Shown: one piece after another, positions 9,050-17,008 of the stretch
How the letters are laid out: every line of letters begins with the position of its first letter
Numbering within the stretch: position 1 is the stretch's first letter
From: Chlorogloeopsis sp. ULAP01
Lineage (GTDB): Bacteria > Cyanobacteriota > Cyanobacteriia > Cyanobacteriales > Nostocaceae
Length of the DNA stretch: 64,000 bases
Assembly: GCF_030381805.1 (NCBI RefSeq)
Contig: NZ_JAUDRH010000013.1
Span: forward strand, 124,001 to 188,000
Direction of reading: 5' to 3'
Translations under genes and position numbers: made by a program
Notes under the pieces: generated by a model
Seen by the model: the letters and a program-made list of their open reading frames with translations, nothing else
Databases searched by the model: none
What the model was told of the DNA's origin: nothing

Positions 9050-9069
9050 AATCTCCTAAAAAGGAGATT
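9050..9069 (-). promoter_or_regulatory. Hairpin covering the Shine-Dalgarno of the methyltransferase
   Basis: On the minus strand AATCTCCT, a TTTT loop and AGGAGATT form a perfect 8-bp stem; the 3' arm contains AGGAG, the Shine-Dalgarno of the ATG at 9044. The pairing would hide the ribosome site, as in simple RNA thermometers or RNA switches. Folding in vivo is not shown. Confidence 0.5.
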
Positions 9070-9152
9070 AATTAAAAAAAATCTCAATAATCTTAGCACA
9101 AGAGAAAAAAATAATCTCTATTTACTCAGCCACCAGGCAGAGCCACCAAGCC

Positions 9153-9181
9153 CTCGTTACTACGTTCAACCTGGTAACGAG
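9153..9181. repeat. Palindromic intergenic repeat
   Basis: CTCGTTAC and GTAACGAG form an 8-bp inverted repeat in the 274-base gap between divergent genes. The surrounding sequence (GGCAGAGCC, CTCCCTGTCCCC) looks like the palindromic and pyrimidine-rich repeats common between cyanobacterial genes. No gene is seen in this gap. Confidence 0.5.
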
Positions 9182-9318
9182 AAATTCTCCCTACTCCCTG
9201 TCCCCTATTCGTGTACGCAATTCATCATTGTTAATTCAAAGATTTAATAAAATAAATAACATTGTATGAAGTAAGCGTCGGCTAGTATGGACTTGGGAAA
9301 AGCTAGAGGCGTGAGTTT

Positions 9319-9993
9319 ATGACGAGTGCTGTTCAATCTCCCTATAGCAGCGAACAAATAGCCGCTTGGCTGCGTGGATTACTGACTATTGCTTGGGCAG
9401 ATGGTGACTTTGATGACCAAGAAAGACAAATGATCGCCAGTATTACCCAGGATGAATTAGCTCCTGGAACTAACTTGGAATCGTTTGATGCCATTGAACC
9501 AGAAGAGTTAGCTGCAATCTTGGGTGTAGGTACACCAGCAGCAGAAAACTTCTTACGCACGGCAGTCATGGTAGCGATCGCAGACGGGACTTACTCCAAG
9601 AGTGAAGACTATCTGCTGCACCAGTTATGTAAAGCGTTAGGAGCGCCAGAAAATTTACTGGAAGCTTTGCGCCATACTTTGCCACAGCCAACAGGAAAGA
9701 CACAAACTCCTGTTTTTGCACCCACAAAGCCCCAACTTGATGCATTACATCCTTTACGCGACTGGCTAGACGGATTAGACATTCAAGATCCCAGAGTAGC
9801 CCGCTTTTTGTGCAAAATGATTCCCTCTCAGTGTCCTTTTGAGCGGGATATCAAACTATTTGGACGCAAAGTAGTTCATATACCGCCCTTATGCAAGCTC
9901 AATCCGCTTTATGAACAACTCGTAAGTTTACGTTTTCGCGCCCTCTCCTATCTGGCAGATGATTGTGGAGAGGATGTTTCAGAATATATTTAG
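9319..9993 (+). CDS. TerB-like domain fused to Mo-nitrogenase C-terminal (Mo-nitro_C) domain
   Basis: A 224-residue two-domain protein. Residues about 10-120 form a TerB-like helical domain with two acidic repeats, AWADGDFDDQE and AIADGTYSKSED, which in TerB proteins may bind metal. Residues about 140-215 match the Mo-nitro_C family (PF06967), with LHPLRDWLDGLDIQDPRVA and CPFERDIKLFGRKVVHIPP and four cysteines in and around it. That family is common in cyanobacteria, including non-fixers, and its job is not established, so the name does not prove a nitrogenase role. Just downstream is obgE on the same strand, separated by 76 bases of repeat-like AT-rich sequence. Confidence 0.75.
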   Translation: MTSAVQSPYSSEQIAAWLRGLLTIAWADGDFDDQERQMIASITQDELAPGTNLESFDAIEPEELAAILGVGTPAAENFLRTAVMVAIADGTYSKSEDYLLHQLCKALGAPENLLEALRHTLPQPTGKTQTPVFAPTKPQLDALHPLRDWLDGLDIQDPRVARFLCKMIPSQCPFERDIKLFGRKVVHIPPLCKLNPLYEQLVSLRFRALSYLADDCGEDVSEYI

Positions 9994-10069
9994 TTAATGG
10001 CTAATAGCTAGTGGTTAATGGCAATCAACAATTAACTATTAGCTATTAACAATTAACAAATGACTAATT

Positions 10070-11098
10070 ATGCAATTCATCGATCAAGCAGAAATTGAAG
10101 TTGAAGCAGGCAAGGGAGGCGATGGTATTGTCGCTTTCCGACGGGAGAAGTATGTGCCAGCAGGTGGCCCTTCTGGCGGCAATGGAGGAAAAGGTGGTTC
10201 AATATATTTCCGTGCAGATGAGAACTTGCAAACCTTGCTTGACTTCAGATACAATCATAAGTTTAAGGCAGAAAATGGTGGTCGTGGCGGGCCAAATAAC
10301 CGCACTGGGGCAAATGGTAAGGATTTAATGATTGAAGTTCCCTGTGGTACTGTCGTTTATGACGCCCAAACAGGTGATTTATTAGGGGATTTAGTAGAAC
10401 CTGGGCAGACTTTGCTAATTGCAGCTGGCGGTAAGGGTGGATTAGGAAATCAGCATTTTTTGAGTAACCGCAACCGCGCTCCCGAATATGCCTTGCCAGG
10501 GCTGCCAGGAGAAGTTAAGCAACTGCGTTTAGAATTGAAACTTTTGGCAGAAGTGGGAATTATTGGGCTACCAAATGCTGGAAAATCTACATTAATTTCA
10601 GCTTTATCAGCAGCACGTCCAAAAATCGCCGATTACCCCTTCACTACCCTAGTGCCTAACTTAGGAGTGGTACGCAAGCCTACAGGTGATGGTACAGTTT
10701 TCGCTGACATACCCGGATTAATTGAAGGCGCTTCCCAAGGAACTGGGTTAGGGCATGATTTTTTACGCCATATTGAGCGCACGCGAGTATTGCTGCATTT
10801 GATTGATGCCACCAGCGATGATGTTATCAGAGATTACAATACAATTCAGCAAGAATTGCAAGCCTATGGCAGGGGATTAGCCGAGCGATCGCAAGTTTTG
10901 GCATTGAATAAAATTGATGCGGTGGATAGGGAAAGCGTAGATTTAGAGGTACTGGCGACACAGCTGAATCATCTTTCCCATGCCCCTGTTTTTTTGATTT
11001 CAGGAGTTACGGGTGCTGGGTTGGAGCCAATGTTACAGGAAATTTGGAGAATTCTCGATCAACTCAATCAGCTTGTAGAAGTAGAAAATTTGGGGTGA
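10070..11098 (+). CDS. obgE: GTPase ObgE/CgtA
   Basis: A 342-residue Obg GTPase, of the usual length for a form without the C-terminal OCT extension. The glycine-rich Obg fold covers about residues 1-158 (GGKGGDG..., GGPSGGNGGKGG). The G domain follows, with G1 GLPNAGKST, G3 DIPGLIEGA and G4 NKID. It binds the 50S ribosomal subunit and couples ribosome assembly to nucleotide levels and stress; it is essential in most bacteria. The start is fixed by MQFIDQAEIEVEAG, the canonical Obg beginning. Confidence 0.97.
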   Translation: MQFIDQAEIEVEAGKGGDGIVAFRREKYVPAGGPSGGNGGKGGSIYFRADENLQTLLDFRYNHKFKAENGGRGGPNNRTGANGKDLMIEVPCGTVVYDAQTGDLLGDLVEPGQTLLIAAGGKGGLGNQHFLSNRNRAPEYALPGLPGEVKQLRLELKLLAEVGIIGLPNAGKSTLISALSAARPKIADYPFTTLVPNLGVVRKPTGDGTVFADIPGLIEGASQGTGLGHDFLRHIERTRVLLHLIDATSDDVIRDYNTIQQELQAYGRGLAERSQVLALNKIDAVDRESVDLEVLATQLNHLSHAPVFLISGVTGAGLEPMLQEIWRILDQLNQLVEVENLG

Positions 11099-11307
11099 TT
11101 AATGCAAAAGTTTTTGAGAATAAAGTAAAAACAAACTGATTACCTCAATCCAGTTGATTTGTTTATCTACCTAAACAGTATTGCTGAACAGTTTTAAGTT
11201 GAGAAATATCTAAAAAGTTTATCAACAGTTTGGATGAATCAACAGCTTATAGCCTGTTAGGTATTCATTACCTAACAGATTAGAAAAATATGAAATGAGG
11301 TAAGTTT

Positions 11308-11589
11308 ATGACTGCAAAAGAAGAAGTAATGAAGGAAATTGCTCAAGCGCCAGACTTTTTAGTTGAAGAAGTCTTAAATTTTTTACTTTTCATTAAAAAT
11401 AGACTTAAACAAAGAGTTTCTGAAAATACACCTGTAGAGTCAAACCAAAATTTACCATCTCAATCGTTTTTAGAGTTTATTGATGAGATTAGTCTACAAA
11501 TTCCTCAAGAGGAATGGGTAAAACTCCCAAATGATATGGCAGCAAATTTGGATTACTATCTATATGGCTCACCCAAAAATGAGGAATGA
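11308..11589 (+). CDS. Antitoxin-like protein, DUF2281 type
   Basis: A 93-residue protein whose N-terminus, EEVMKEIAQAPDFLVEEVL followed by NFLLFIKNRL, resembles DUF2281/VapB-like antitoxins of cyanobacteria. GAGG lies about nine bases before the ATG. Its stop overlaps the start of a PIN-domain gene by four bases (ATGA), the usual layout of a type II toxin-antitoxin pair. It would bind and neutralise the PIN nuclease and repress its own promoter. The toxin is frameshifted, so this antitoxin may now be an orphan. Confidence 0.65.
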   Translation: MTAKEEVMKEIAQAPDFLVEEVLNFLLFIKNRLKQRVSENTPVESNQNLPSQSFLEFIDEISLQIPQEEWVKLPNDMAANLDYYLYGSPKNEE

Positions 11590-12006
11590 AAACAGTATTT
11601 GCTGATACAGGTTACTGGATTGCTTTACTAAATCCCAACGACCAACTACATCATAAAGCCAAAAATGTTACTGCATATCTCATGCCTTCTTTACATATAG
11701 TTACTAGTGAAATAATATTCACTGAATTATTGAATGCTTTTTCTAAGCAAGGTAGTCTATTCAGGCGAGCAGCAGTCAATCTTATTAATCAATACCATCA
11801 GCAATCCTAATATCGAAGTTGTTTCCCAAACAAGTGACTTGTTTCTCAGCGTACTAAAGCTTTACAGTCAACGTTTGGATCTAGCTTGGAGCCATACAGA
11901 CTGTACCTCCTTTAAAATCATGGAACAGCACAACATTTTGGAAGCGCTTGCTTATGATAAACACTTTGAACAAGCAGGTTTTATAGCTCTGTTACGTCAA
12001 GATTAA
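11586..12006 (+). pseudogene. PIN-domain toxin (VapC-like) broken by a frameshift
   Basis: The first 74 codons (11586-11810) read as a PIN nuclease with FADTGYWIALLNP (Asp7) and SEIIFTELL (the second acidic position), then stop after NLINQYHQQS. The next frame continues without loss from about 11794 (NTISNPNIEV) through LAWSHTDCTSFKIM, which holds the third acidic position, to the stop at 12006. One extra base near 11788-11795 explains it; removing one base restores about 139 residues. All catalytic acids survive, so the lesion is recent or a sequencing error. An active protein would be a tRNA/mRNA-cutting VapC-type toxin. Confidence 0.75.
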
Positions 12007-12010
12007 TATT

Positions 12011-12592
12011 ATGCAGTTACAAGAACAACGCTACTATTCACATGAAGAATACTTAGAACTAGAGGTTAATTCAGAGGAACGCCACGAATATATTGATGGA
12101 CAAATTATTTTAATGGCAGGCGGAACACCCAATCACAACCAAATTGCTGGCAACTTTTATTCCACGCTAAATTTTGCTCTCAAGCGTCAGCCCTATCGAG
12201 TTTTTGTCGCAGATCAGCGTCTTTGGATTCCAAATAAGCGCATTCATACTTATCCTGATGTCATGGTTGTTGCAGGTGAACTGCAATTTACAGAAGGGAG
12301 AAGAGATACTATCACCAATCCAGTCATGATTGCTGAGGTGCTGTCAAAATCTACTAAAAGCTATGATCGCGATGAAAAATTCGCAGCTTACCGTACCATT
12401 CCCACCTTTGGGGAATATATTCTTATTGATCAGTACACAATGCACGTTGAGCAGTATTGCAAGGCTGATAACAATAAATGGATATTTTCTGAATATGAAG
12501 ATGGAGATATAACTTTATCTCTAGCCTCGGTTCCTTGCCAAATTTTGCTGGCGGATATTTACGATAAAGTAGACTTTAATGCAGAAGAATAG
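12011..12592 (+). CDS. Uma2 family (DUF820) endonuclease-like protein
   Basis: A 193-residue protein of the Uma2/DUF820 family, with a PD-(D/E)xK nuclease fold that is highly amplified in cyanobacteria. The expected parts are present: YSHEEYLELE and ERHEYIDGQIILMAGG at the start, RVFVADQRLWIP and TYPDVMVV with the conserved Asp, and MIAEVLSKSTKSYDRDEKF containing the Glu-Lys region. The biological role of the family is not known; nuclease activity is inferred from the fold. It begins only four bases after the broken PIN toxin and may share its transcript. Confidence 0.85.
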   Translation: MQLQEQRYYSHEEYLELEVNSEERHEYIDGQIILMAGGTPNHNQIAGNFYSTLNFALKRQPYRVFVADQRLWIPNKRIHTYPDVMVVAGELQFTEGRRDTITNPVMIAEVLSKSTKSYDRDEKFAAYRTIPTFGEYILIDQYTMHVEQYCKADNNKWIFSEYEDGDITLSLASVPCQILLADIYDKVDFNAEE

Positions 12593-12634
12593 AATAAGCG
12601 ATCGCAAGCAATGGACTGGGCAATAAAAGCAGAT

Positions 12635-13777
12635 TTAAACTTTAATAAACCAGCGTTGGCGATACATTCCATAGGCAACTGCCAACCACAACAACACAGT
12701 CGCGATCGCAAATAAAAGTGAACCATTGAACGCACCAGCCCAAGATGTAAACAGATTTTGATAAATCCAATTGTAAGTGTTGGGAGCCTTTTCTCCAGTC
12801 CCAACGGTGGTTCTAACCAAAATTTTAATCAACAGTACGGATGCGACAAATATAGATATGGCATTTAATCCTAAGATTTCAAAAGCTTTACCCCAACGCC
12901 GCACTCGTCGCACTTCTATTAATTCATAACAAGTTGCAAGTAATAATAAAGCCCATCCAGTAGTAAATACTACGTAGGAACTAGTCCAGAGCTTTTTATT
13001 AATCGGAAACGCTAAATCCCAAATTCCACCCAGAACTAGACAGCTAAGACCAAATAAGACTATATCCATACTAGTTTCAGGACTTATCTCTTTTTTACTA
13101 CGTATCCACTGCCCGGTAAAGTAACCAGCTAAAACACTCACAATAGCCGGAATAGTGCTAAAAAGTCCCTCTGGATCTCCCATGAAGTTGAAGCCATCGC
13201 CTTTGTAAAGATGTGCTTTGGGAATAATCAAGCGATCTATATAAGCACCAAAGTTACCTTCCCTTGTCAGCACGCCAGCACCGTAACCGGGAACAGGCAC
13301 ATACATCATCGCCACCCAGTAACCGATGAGTAGCACTGTTGCCAGTATCCATTGCCCTTTGCGCGGTAGGTTGAGAACTGCCAGACTTGCCAGCAGGTAG
13401 GTAAGGCTGATGCGTTGCAACACTCCCATCATCCGGATGCTACTGAAATCAAAAGTCCAAATACCTTGATTCCAAAAGCCATTGAGAAGTAATCCCAAAG
13501 CAAAGAGAATAGCAGCACGGCGTAAGATGCGCCCGTAAGGTGGATGGGGAGTTTCTCCCTCTGCTTTGTTGTCAGTGTATTTAGAGAAGGAAAAACTCAT
13601 CGCTACACCAACTATAAACAGAAAAAAGGGAAATACTAAGTCAGTTGGTGTCCAACCGTGCCATTGGGCGTGGAGTAGGGGAGGATAGACATTAGGATCG
13701 GCAATACTAGCCATGTTGACGAGAATCATGCCAGCAATGGTAATGCCGCGAAACACATCAAGAGAAGTGAGGCGCAT
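12635..13777 (-). CDS. DUF5009 / heparan-alpha-glucosaminide N-acetyltransferase-like membrane protein
   Basis: A 380-residue integral membrane protein with about ten hydrophobic segments. The start MRLTSLDVFRGITIAGMILV, with Asp and Arg in the first helix, and WTPTDLVFPFFLFIVGVAMS are typical of the bacterial relatives of HGSNAT (COG4299/DUF5009). The eukaryotic enzyme acetylates terminal glucosamine across the lysosomal membrane; bacterial members are thought to modify cell-wall or exopolysaccharide sugars, which is inference here. It is a single gene, convergent with Uma2 and divergent from prxQ. Confidence 0.8.
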   Translation of the reverse strand: MRLTSLDVFRGITIAGMILVNMASIADPNVYPPLLHAQWHGWTPTDLVFPFFLFIVGVAMSFSFSKYTDNKAEGETPHPPYGRILRRAAILFALGLLLNGFWNQGIWTFDFSSIRMMGVLQRISLTYLLASLAVLNLPRKGQWILATVLLIGYWVAMMYVPVPGYGAGVLTREGNFGAYIDRLIIPKAHLYKGDGFNFMGDPEGLFSTIPAIVSVLAGYFTGQWIRSKKEISPETSMDIVLFGLSCLVLGGIWDLAFPINKKLWTSSYVVFTTGWALLLLATCYELIEVRRVRRWGKAFEILGLNAISIFVASVLLIKILVRTTVGTGEKAPNTYNWIYQNLFTSWAGAFNGSLLFAIATVLLWLAVAYGMYRQRWFIKV

Positions 13778-13877
13778 AAATGAAATTTTACGTGGAGATT
13801 ATAAATTACCTCTCTTAAGACAGACGATCAAGGAAATTTTTAAACCAATACACAAGTTAAAATTTTGTAAAGGAACT

Positions 13878-13910
13878 ATGCCTAGCATGAAAAACTGGGT
13901 TGTTCAATAA
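13878..13910 (+). other. Possible 10-codon leader peptide
   Basis: After AAAGGAACT an ATG opens a short frame, MPSMKNWVVQ, that ends in TAA at 13908-13910. Its codons AAA AAC TGG GTT form the 5' arm of the hairpin at 13890-13921. It could be chance; no relative is known to me. Confidence 0.2.
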
Positions 13911-13921
13911 ACCCGGTTTTT
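13890..13921. terminator. Terminator-like hairpin
   Basis: AAAAACTGGGTT and AACCCGGTTTTT pair over 12 bases with one G-U, with an 8-base loop. With A-tracts on one side and T-tracts on the other it could end transcription in either direction. It lies in the 348-base gap between the divergent DUF5009 and prxQ genes, so it more likely shields prxQ or acts in its leader than ends a gene. Confidence 0.5.
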
Positions 13922-13948
13922 ATGTCCAATACCTTTGCCCAAATCCGA

Positions 13949-14055
13949 CACCCCAGAAGGGTGCGGCTATACAAACAAAGGCTGCCTCCGCAGCCTATAA
14001 GAATTTCAGCCCACCTGCATGGGCTTTGTACGACTACCCCCAGGCTTCTAGCCTG
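13949..14055. repeat. Cluster of four successive hairpins
   Basis: Four perfect small inverted repeats follow one another: CACCC/GGGTG (13949-13963), AGGCTGC/GCAGCCT (13979-13996), GCCCA/TGGGC (14009-14024) and CAGGCT/AGCCTG (14041-14055). This looks like a structured dispersed element of the REP/MITE type in the prxQ upstream region. Confidence 0.6.
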
Positions 14056-14125
14056 CGGGCGTTTTACAAAATGGGCAGAGGTATTAGTGTCATGTCAATT
14101 TTGAAAAGTAAATTTGAAATTGCTT

Positions 14126-14584
14126 ATGTCTGTAAAAGTTGGGGATACTGCGCCTGATTTTACCCTTCCCTCCCAGGACGGTACATCTGTTAGTTTGAAA
14201 GATTTTCGGGGCAAATCAGTCGTTCTTTATTTTTACCCCAAGGATGACACGCCCGGATGTACAGCAGAATCTTGTGCTTTTCGCGATCGCTATGAAGTAT
14301 TTCAATCTGCTGGCGCAGAAATCATTGGCATCAGTGGCGATTCACCGGAATCTCATCAAAAATTTGCTGCCAAATACCAGCTACCATTCACTTTGTTGAG
14401 CGACAAAGGCGACAAAGTACGGAAGCTATATGGTGCTACCACAGCTTTTGGTTTAATTCCCGGTCGCGTTACCTATGTGATAGATAACAATGGAGTTGTG
14501 CAGTACGTCTTTGACTCGATGTTGAACTTTAAAGCTCACGTCGAGGAGGCACTGAAAACATTGCAGCAGCTAGTTAGTAGTTAG
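14126..14584 (+). CDS. prxQ: Peroxiredoxin Q (BCP type)
   Basis: A 152-residue atypical 2-Cys peroxiredoxin of the PrxQ/BCP class. The peroxidatic cysteine is Cys45 in DDTPGCTAESC and the resolving cysteine Cys50 follows five residues later, the PrxQ pattern. It reduces H2O2 and organic peroxides with electrons from thioredoxin; a thioredoxin gene lies 5 kb away. I start at the ATG (14126) because MSVKVGDTAPDF is the canonical beginning; a TTG at 14114 would add four atypical residues. The last codons, LVSS, run into the GTTAGTAGTTAG repeat-like sequence downstream. Confidence 0.93.
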   Translation: MSVKVGDTAPDFTLPSQDGTSVSLKDFRGKSVVLYFYPKDDTPGCTAESCAFRDRYEVFQSAGAEIIGISGDSPESHQKFAAKYQLPFTLLSDKGDKVRKLYGATTAFGLIPGRVTYVIDNNGVVQYVFDSMLNFKAHVEEALKTLQQLVSS

Positions 14585-14595
14585 TCTGTACATTA

Positions 14596-14674
14596 GTAGG
14601 GTGTGTTGCCGCCAAGCACAACGCACCATCCAGATTTTCGGTGCGTTAGGACTATCGTCGATAACGCACCCTAC
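14596..14674. repeat. Inverted repeat between convergent genes
   Basis: GTAGGGTGTGTT and AACGCACCCTAC bracket about 79 bases that contain a second internal pair, CACAACGCACC and GGTGCGTTAG. It is a dispersed palindromic element; a partial relative (GTAGGGTGCGTTA) is at 59794. Placed between the stops of prxQ and lrtA it may act as a two-way terminator. Confidence 0.6.
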
Positions 14675-14702
14675 GAAGGCTAACTTAACCACTAAACTAG
14701 TG

Positions 14703-15347
14703 TCATTTATGCACGTGCGACTGTTCCGGCGTACCAGCATGAGCCGTCTTGCCGTTTTTGCTGTTGGTATGTCCATTCCCATTGCGGGGTTGAATCACAC
14801 CATAACCACCGTGATTGCGTTCATAAATAACATTAATTTCGTTAGTTTCTGAATTCCGGAACATATAAAAGTCGTGATCTACCAGTTGCAGCTGCTCCAA
14901 CGCTTCGGCAACGCTCATTGGCGGCATGGAAAAATATTTTGTGCGAACTACTTCTTCCGGTAATTCGGGAGTGCGATCGCCTATTAAATCTTGGACTACA
15001 GTTTGTTGAACAACTCCTTCAATGGTAGTTTGGGCATGAGTTTTCTTCTCATGACGCCGTTCTTTGTATTTACGCAGTTGACGAGCTATTTTATCCGCTA
15101 CCAAATCGATACTGGCGTATAAATTCTCGCTGCTCTCCTCGGCACGGATGACACTTCCGTTAGCATAAATAGTGACTTCTGCCGATTGCTTGGGATTAAT
15201 CCGGGGATTGCGAGCTACGCTCAAATGCACATCCACTTCATTTGTGATGTTCTGAAAATGATTCACCGCCTTTTCAATTTTTTGATGTACATAATCCCTG
15301 ATTGCATCGGTGATTTCAATATTTTTGCCGTGGATGACAAGCTTCAT
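14703..15347 (-). CDS. lrtA: Long-form ribosome hibernation promoting factor (LrtA)
   Basis: A 214-residue long HPF. The N-terminal S30AE domain (about 1-100) begins MKLVIHGKNIEITDAI and the C-terminal dimerisation domain carries VRTKYFSMPPMSVAEAL and DHDFYMFRN. Long HPF joins two 70S ribosomes into inactive 100S dimers. In cyanobacteria this gene is lrtA, whose message accumulates in the dark. I choose the ATG at 15347, with GGGAG eight bases before it, over a TTG six codons earlier. The 533 bases to lipB hold no credible gene; a long leader would fit what is known of lrtA messages. Confidence 0.93.
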   Translation of the reverse strand: MKLVIHGKNIEITDAIRDYVHQKIEKAVNHFQNITNEVDVHLSVARNPRINPKQSAEVTIYANGSVIRAEESSENLYASIDLVADKIARQLRKYKERRHEKKTHAQTTIEGVVQQTVVQDLIGDRTPELPEEVVRTKYFSMPPMSVAEALEQLQLVDHDFYMFRNSETNEINVIYERNHGGYGVIQPRNGNGHTNSKNGKTAHAGTPEQSHVHK

Positions 15348-15880
15348 GTAAACTCTCCCGCTCAATGTTTGATGTGTATTTGGTTTGGAGAAAAGGAATT
15401 GCGGTAAGGTCTATCACTGCCGCCGGGCTAAATCGGAAAATTCCTACATCCTGCTGTTGGTGTGCTTATCCTCAGCCAACTTTAGTAATTGGCTTTCCGA
15501 ATCTCTGCAATTGCTGCAACTGCAACAAAGGCATTGATACACCCACGCAGATATCATCAGCTTTACTCCTCCAAGTGGGGTGGATTTGTTTTTCTGTTCA
15601 TAGACAACACGTGTCTGGTTGTAAGTTTTATCCCGTCTTAGATGCGAACAACTGATTAGACACCATCAGCTAGTACTTTCTACTTTTTTGTTAGCATGAT
15701 GGTTCTTGCAGAGAATTCCTCCCAACACCATTGAGGTTATATATTCAAACTAGCATTTTGTATTTTACAAAACTGCTTCCCTTTACTTTCCTTTAAAATC
15801 CTTTGCATAGCTTGAGGTTTTTTGCCGAAAATTATGTAATTTCTAATACCCATATTTTGACACATCAGTTATTTTTTGCA
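15348..15880. other. lrtA leader / lipB upstream region
   Basis: No convincing gene is visible between the divergent lrtA and lipB genes. Short open frames here have no Shine-Dalgarno and unlikely composition. The part next to lrtA is the probable long 5' untranslated region known for cyanobacterial lrtA; CAATTGCTGCAACTGCAAC around 15508 and TCATCAGC/GCTGATGG-like words could fold but I cannot support a specific element. Confidence 0.4.
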
Positions 15881-16549
15881 ATGTTCCGTAGTAATCCTTC
15901 ATACTCTCATCGATGTTTGTTATACAACCAAGGCTTAACACCTTACATAGATGCTTTGAATTGGCAGCGATCGCTTGTTGCCGAACGTATCAAAGACAAG
16001 AGCTTAGATGATGTGTTCATGTTGCTGGAACATCCTCCCGTCTACACTTTAGGACAAGGAGCAAATTCTGAATTTCTTAAATTTGACATTAACCACAACA
16101 ATTATGAAGTACACAAAATTGAGCGAGGTGGTGAAGTCACTTACCATTGTCCCGGTCAGTTGGTGGGGTATCCAATTTTAAATCTACAACGTTATTACAA
16201 AGACCTCCATTGGTATTTACGACAGCTAGAGCAAGTAATAATTAATACTTTACATATTTATGGTTTACGAGGAGAGCGCATATCTGGTTTGACTGGCGTT
16301 TGGGTGGAAGAACGTAAAGTAGCAGCGATTGGTATTAAAGTTAGTCGCTGGATTACCATGCATGGATTTTCATTCAATGTTTGCCCTGATATGACAGGCT
16401 TTGAAAGAATAGTTCCCTGTGGGATATCGGATAAGTCTGTAGCTAGTTTGACTGAGTGGATTCCAGATATCACTTGCGATGAAGTACGTGCAACGATAGT
16501 ACAGTCTTTTGCAGAAGTATTTGATACAGAATTAGTTGAGCCGCAGTAA
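15881..16549 (+). CDS. lipB: Octanoyl-ACP:protein octanoyltransferase LipB
   Basis: A 222-residue LipB. It moves octanoate from acyl carrier protein to lipoyl domains, the first step of lipoate synthesis, completed by LipA. Marks of the family are LLEHPPVYTLGQGA, RGGEVTYHCPGQLVGYPI, GVWVEERKVAAIGIKVSRW with the catalytic Lys, and FERIVPCGI with the active-site Cys. I start at the ATG at 15881; an upstream TTG at 15803 would add 26 unconserved residues. LipA is not in the window. Confidence 0.95.
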   Translation: MFRSNPSYSHRCLLYNQGLTPYIDALNWQRSLVAERIKDKSLDDVFMLLEHPPVYTLGQGANSEFLKFDINHNNYEVHKIERGGEVTYHCPGQLVGYPILNLQRYYKDLHWYLRQLEQVIINTLHIYGLRGERISGLTGVWVEERKVAAIGIKVSRWITMHGFSFNVCPDMTGFERIVPCGISDKSVASLTEWIPDITCDEVRATIVQSFAEVFDTELVEPQ

Positions 16550-17008
16550 TTAAGACACGGGGACAAGGAGTTGAGGGAGTTGAGGAAGTAATAAAAGTAA
16601 ATTCTTCTCCATCTTCCCTATCTTACGACGGTTAGCTCTAGCAAATGCCGGAGCAATTCTGGAGGGATGGGATCTGTCTTGAAATATTTGATAGAACGAC
16701 GCTGCAAGACGGCGCTTGGCACATTTAAAGGTTGGGTTTATAAGTTCAGTTCCTGAGTAATTGGATTCATGCAATTCCCCTGTTGTTTAATTGAAAAGGT
16801 AGAAGGCAGATGGCAGATGATTTTTTACAGAAGGGGATTCTAACCCCTCTAGGAAGCAGCCACTGAACAGGAGTTTAGTGGGGGTTCTAGACTGTTCCTC
16901 CGATCAAACTTCTCTCTGCCTCTTGTACTCTGCCTTTCTCGATGAATCTGGGAAGAGAGTACACATGAATACTTTTACCCTTCCCAGGTAGATAGTCAAG
17001 CTGTTTGG
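16550..17008. other. Intergenic region downstream of lipB, possible gene remnant
   Basis: This 459-base gap holds purine-rich repeat sequence (GGACAAGGAGTTGAGG) and no firm gene. On the minus strand 16630-16774 reads as an unbroken but TTG-started frame with FKCAKRRLAASFYQIF and PAFARANRRK, and an overlapping ATG with AGGGG before it gives only ten codons. It could be a decayed small gene; evidence is weak. Confidence 0.25.

Noticed and set aside
15803..15880. TTG start extending LipB by 26 residues
   Set aside because: The added residues do not resemble LipB, and MFRSNPS at 15881 gives the normal length.
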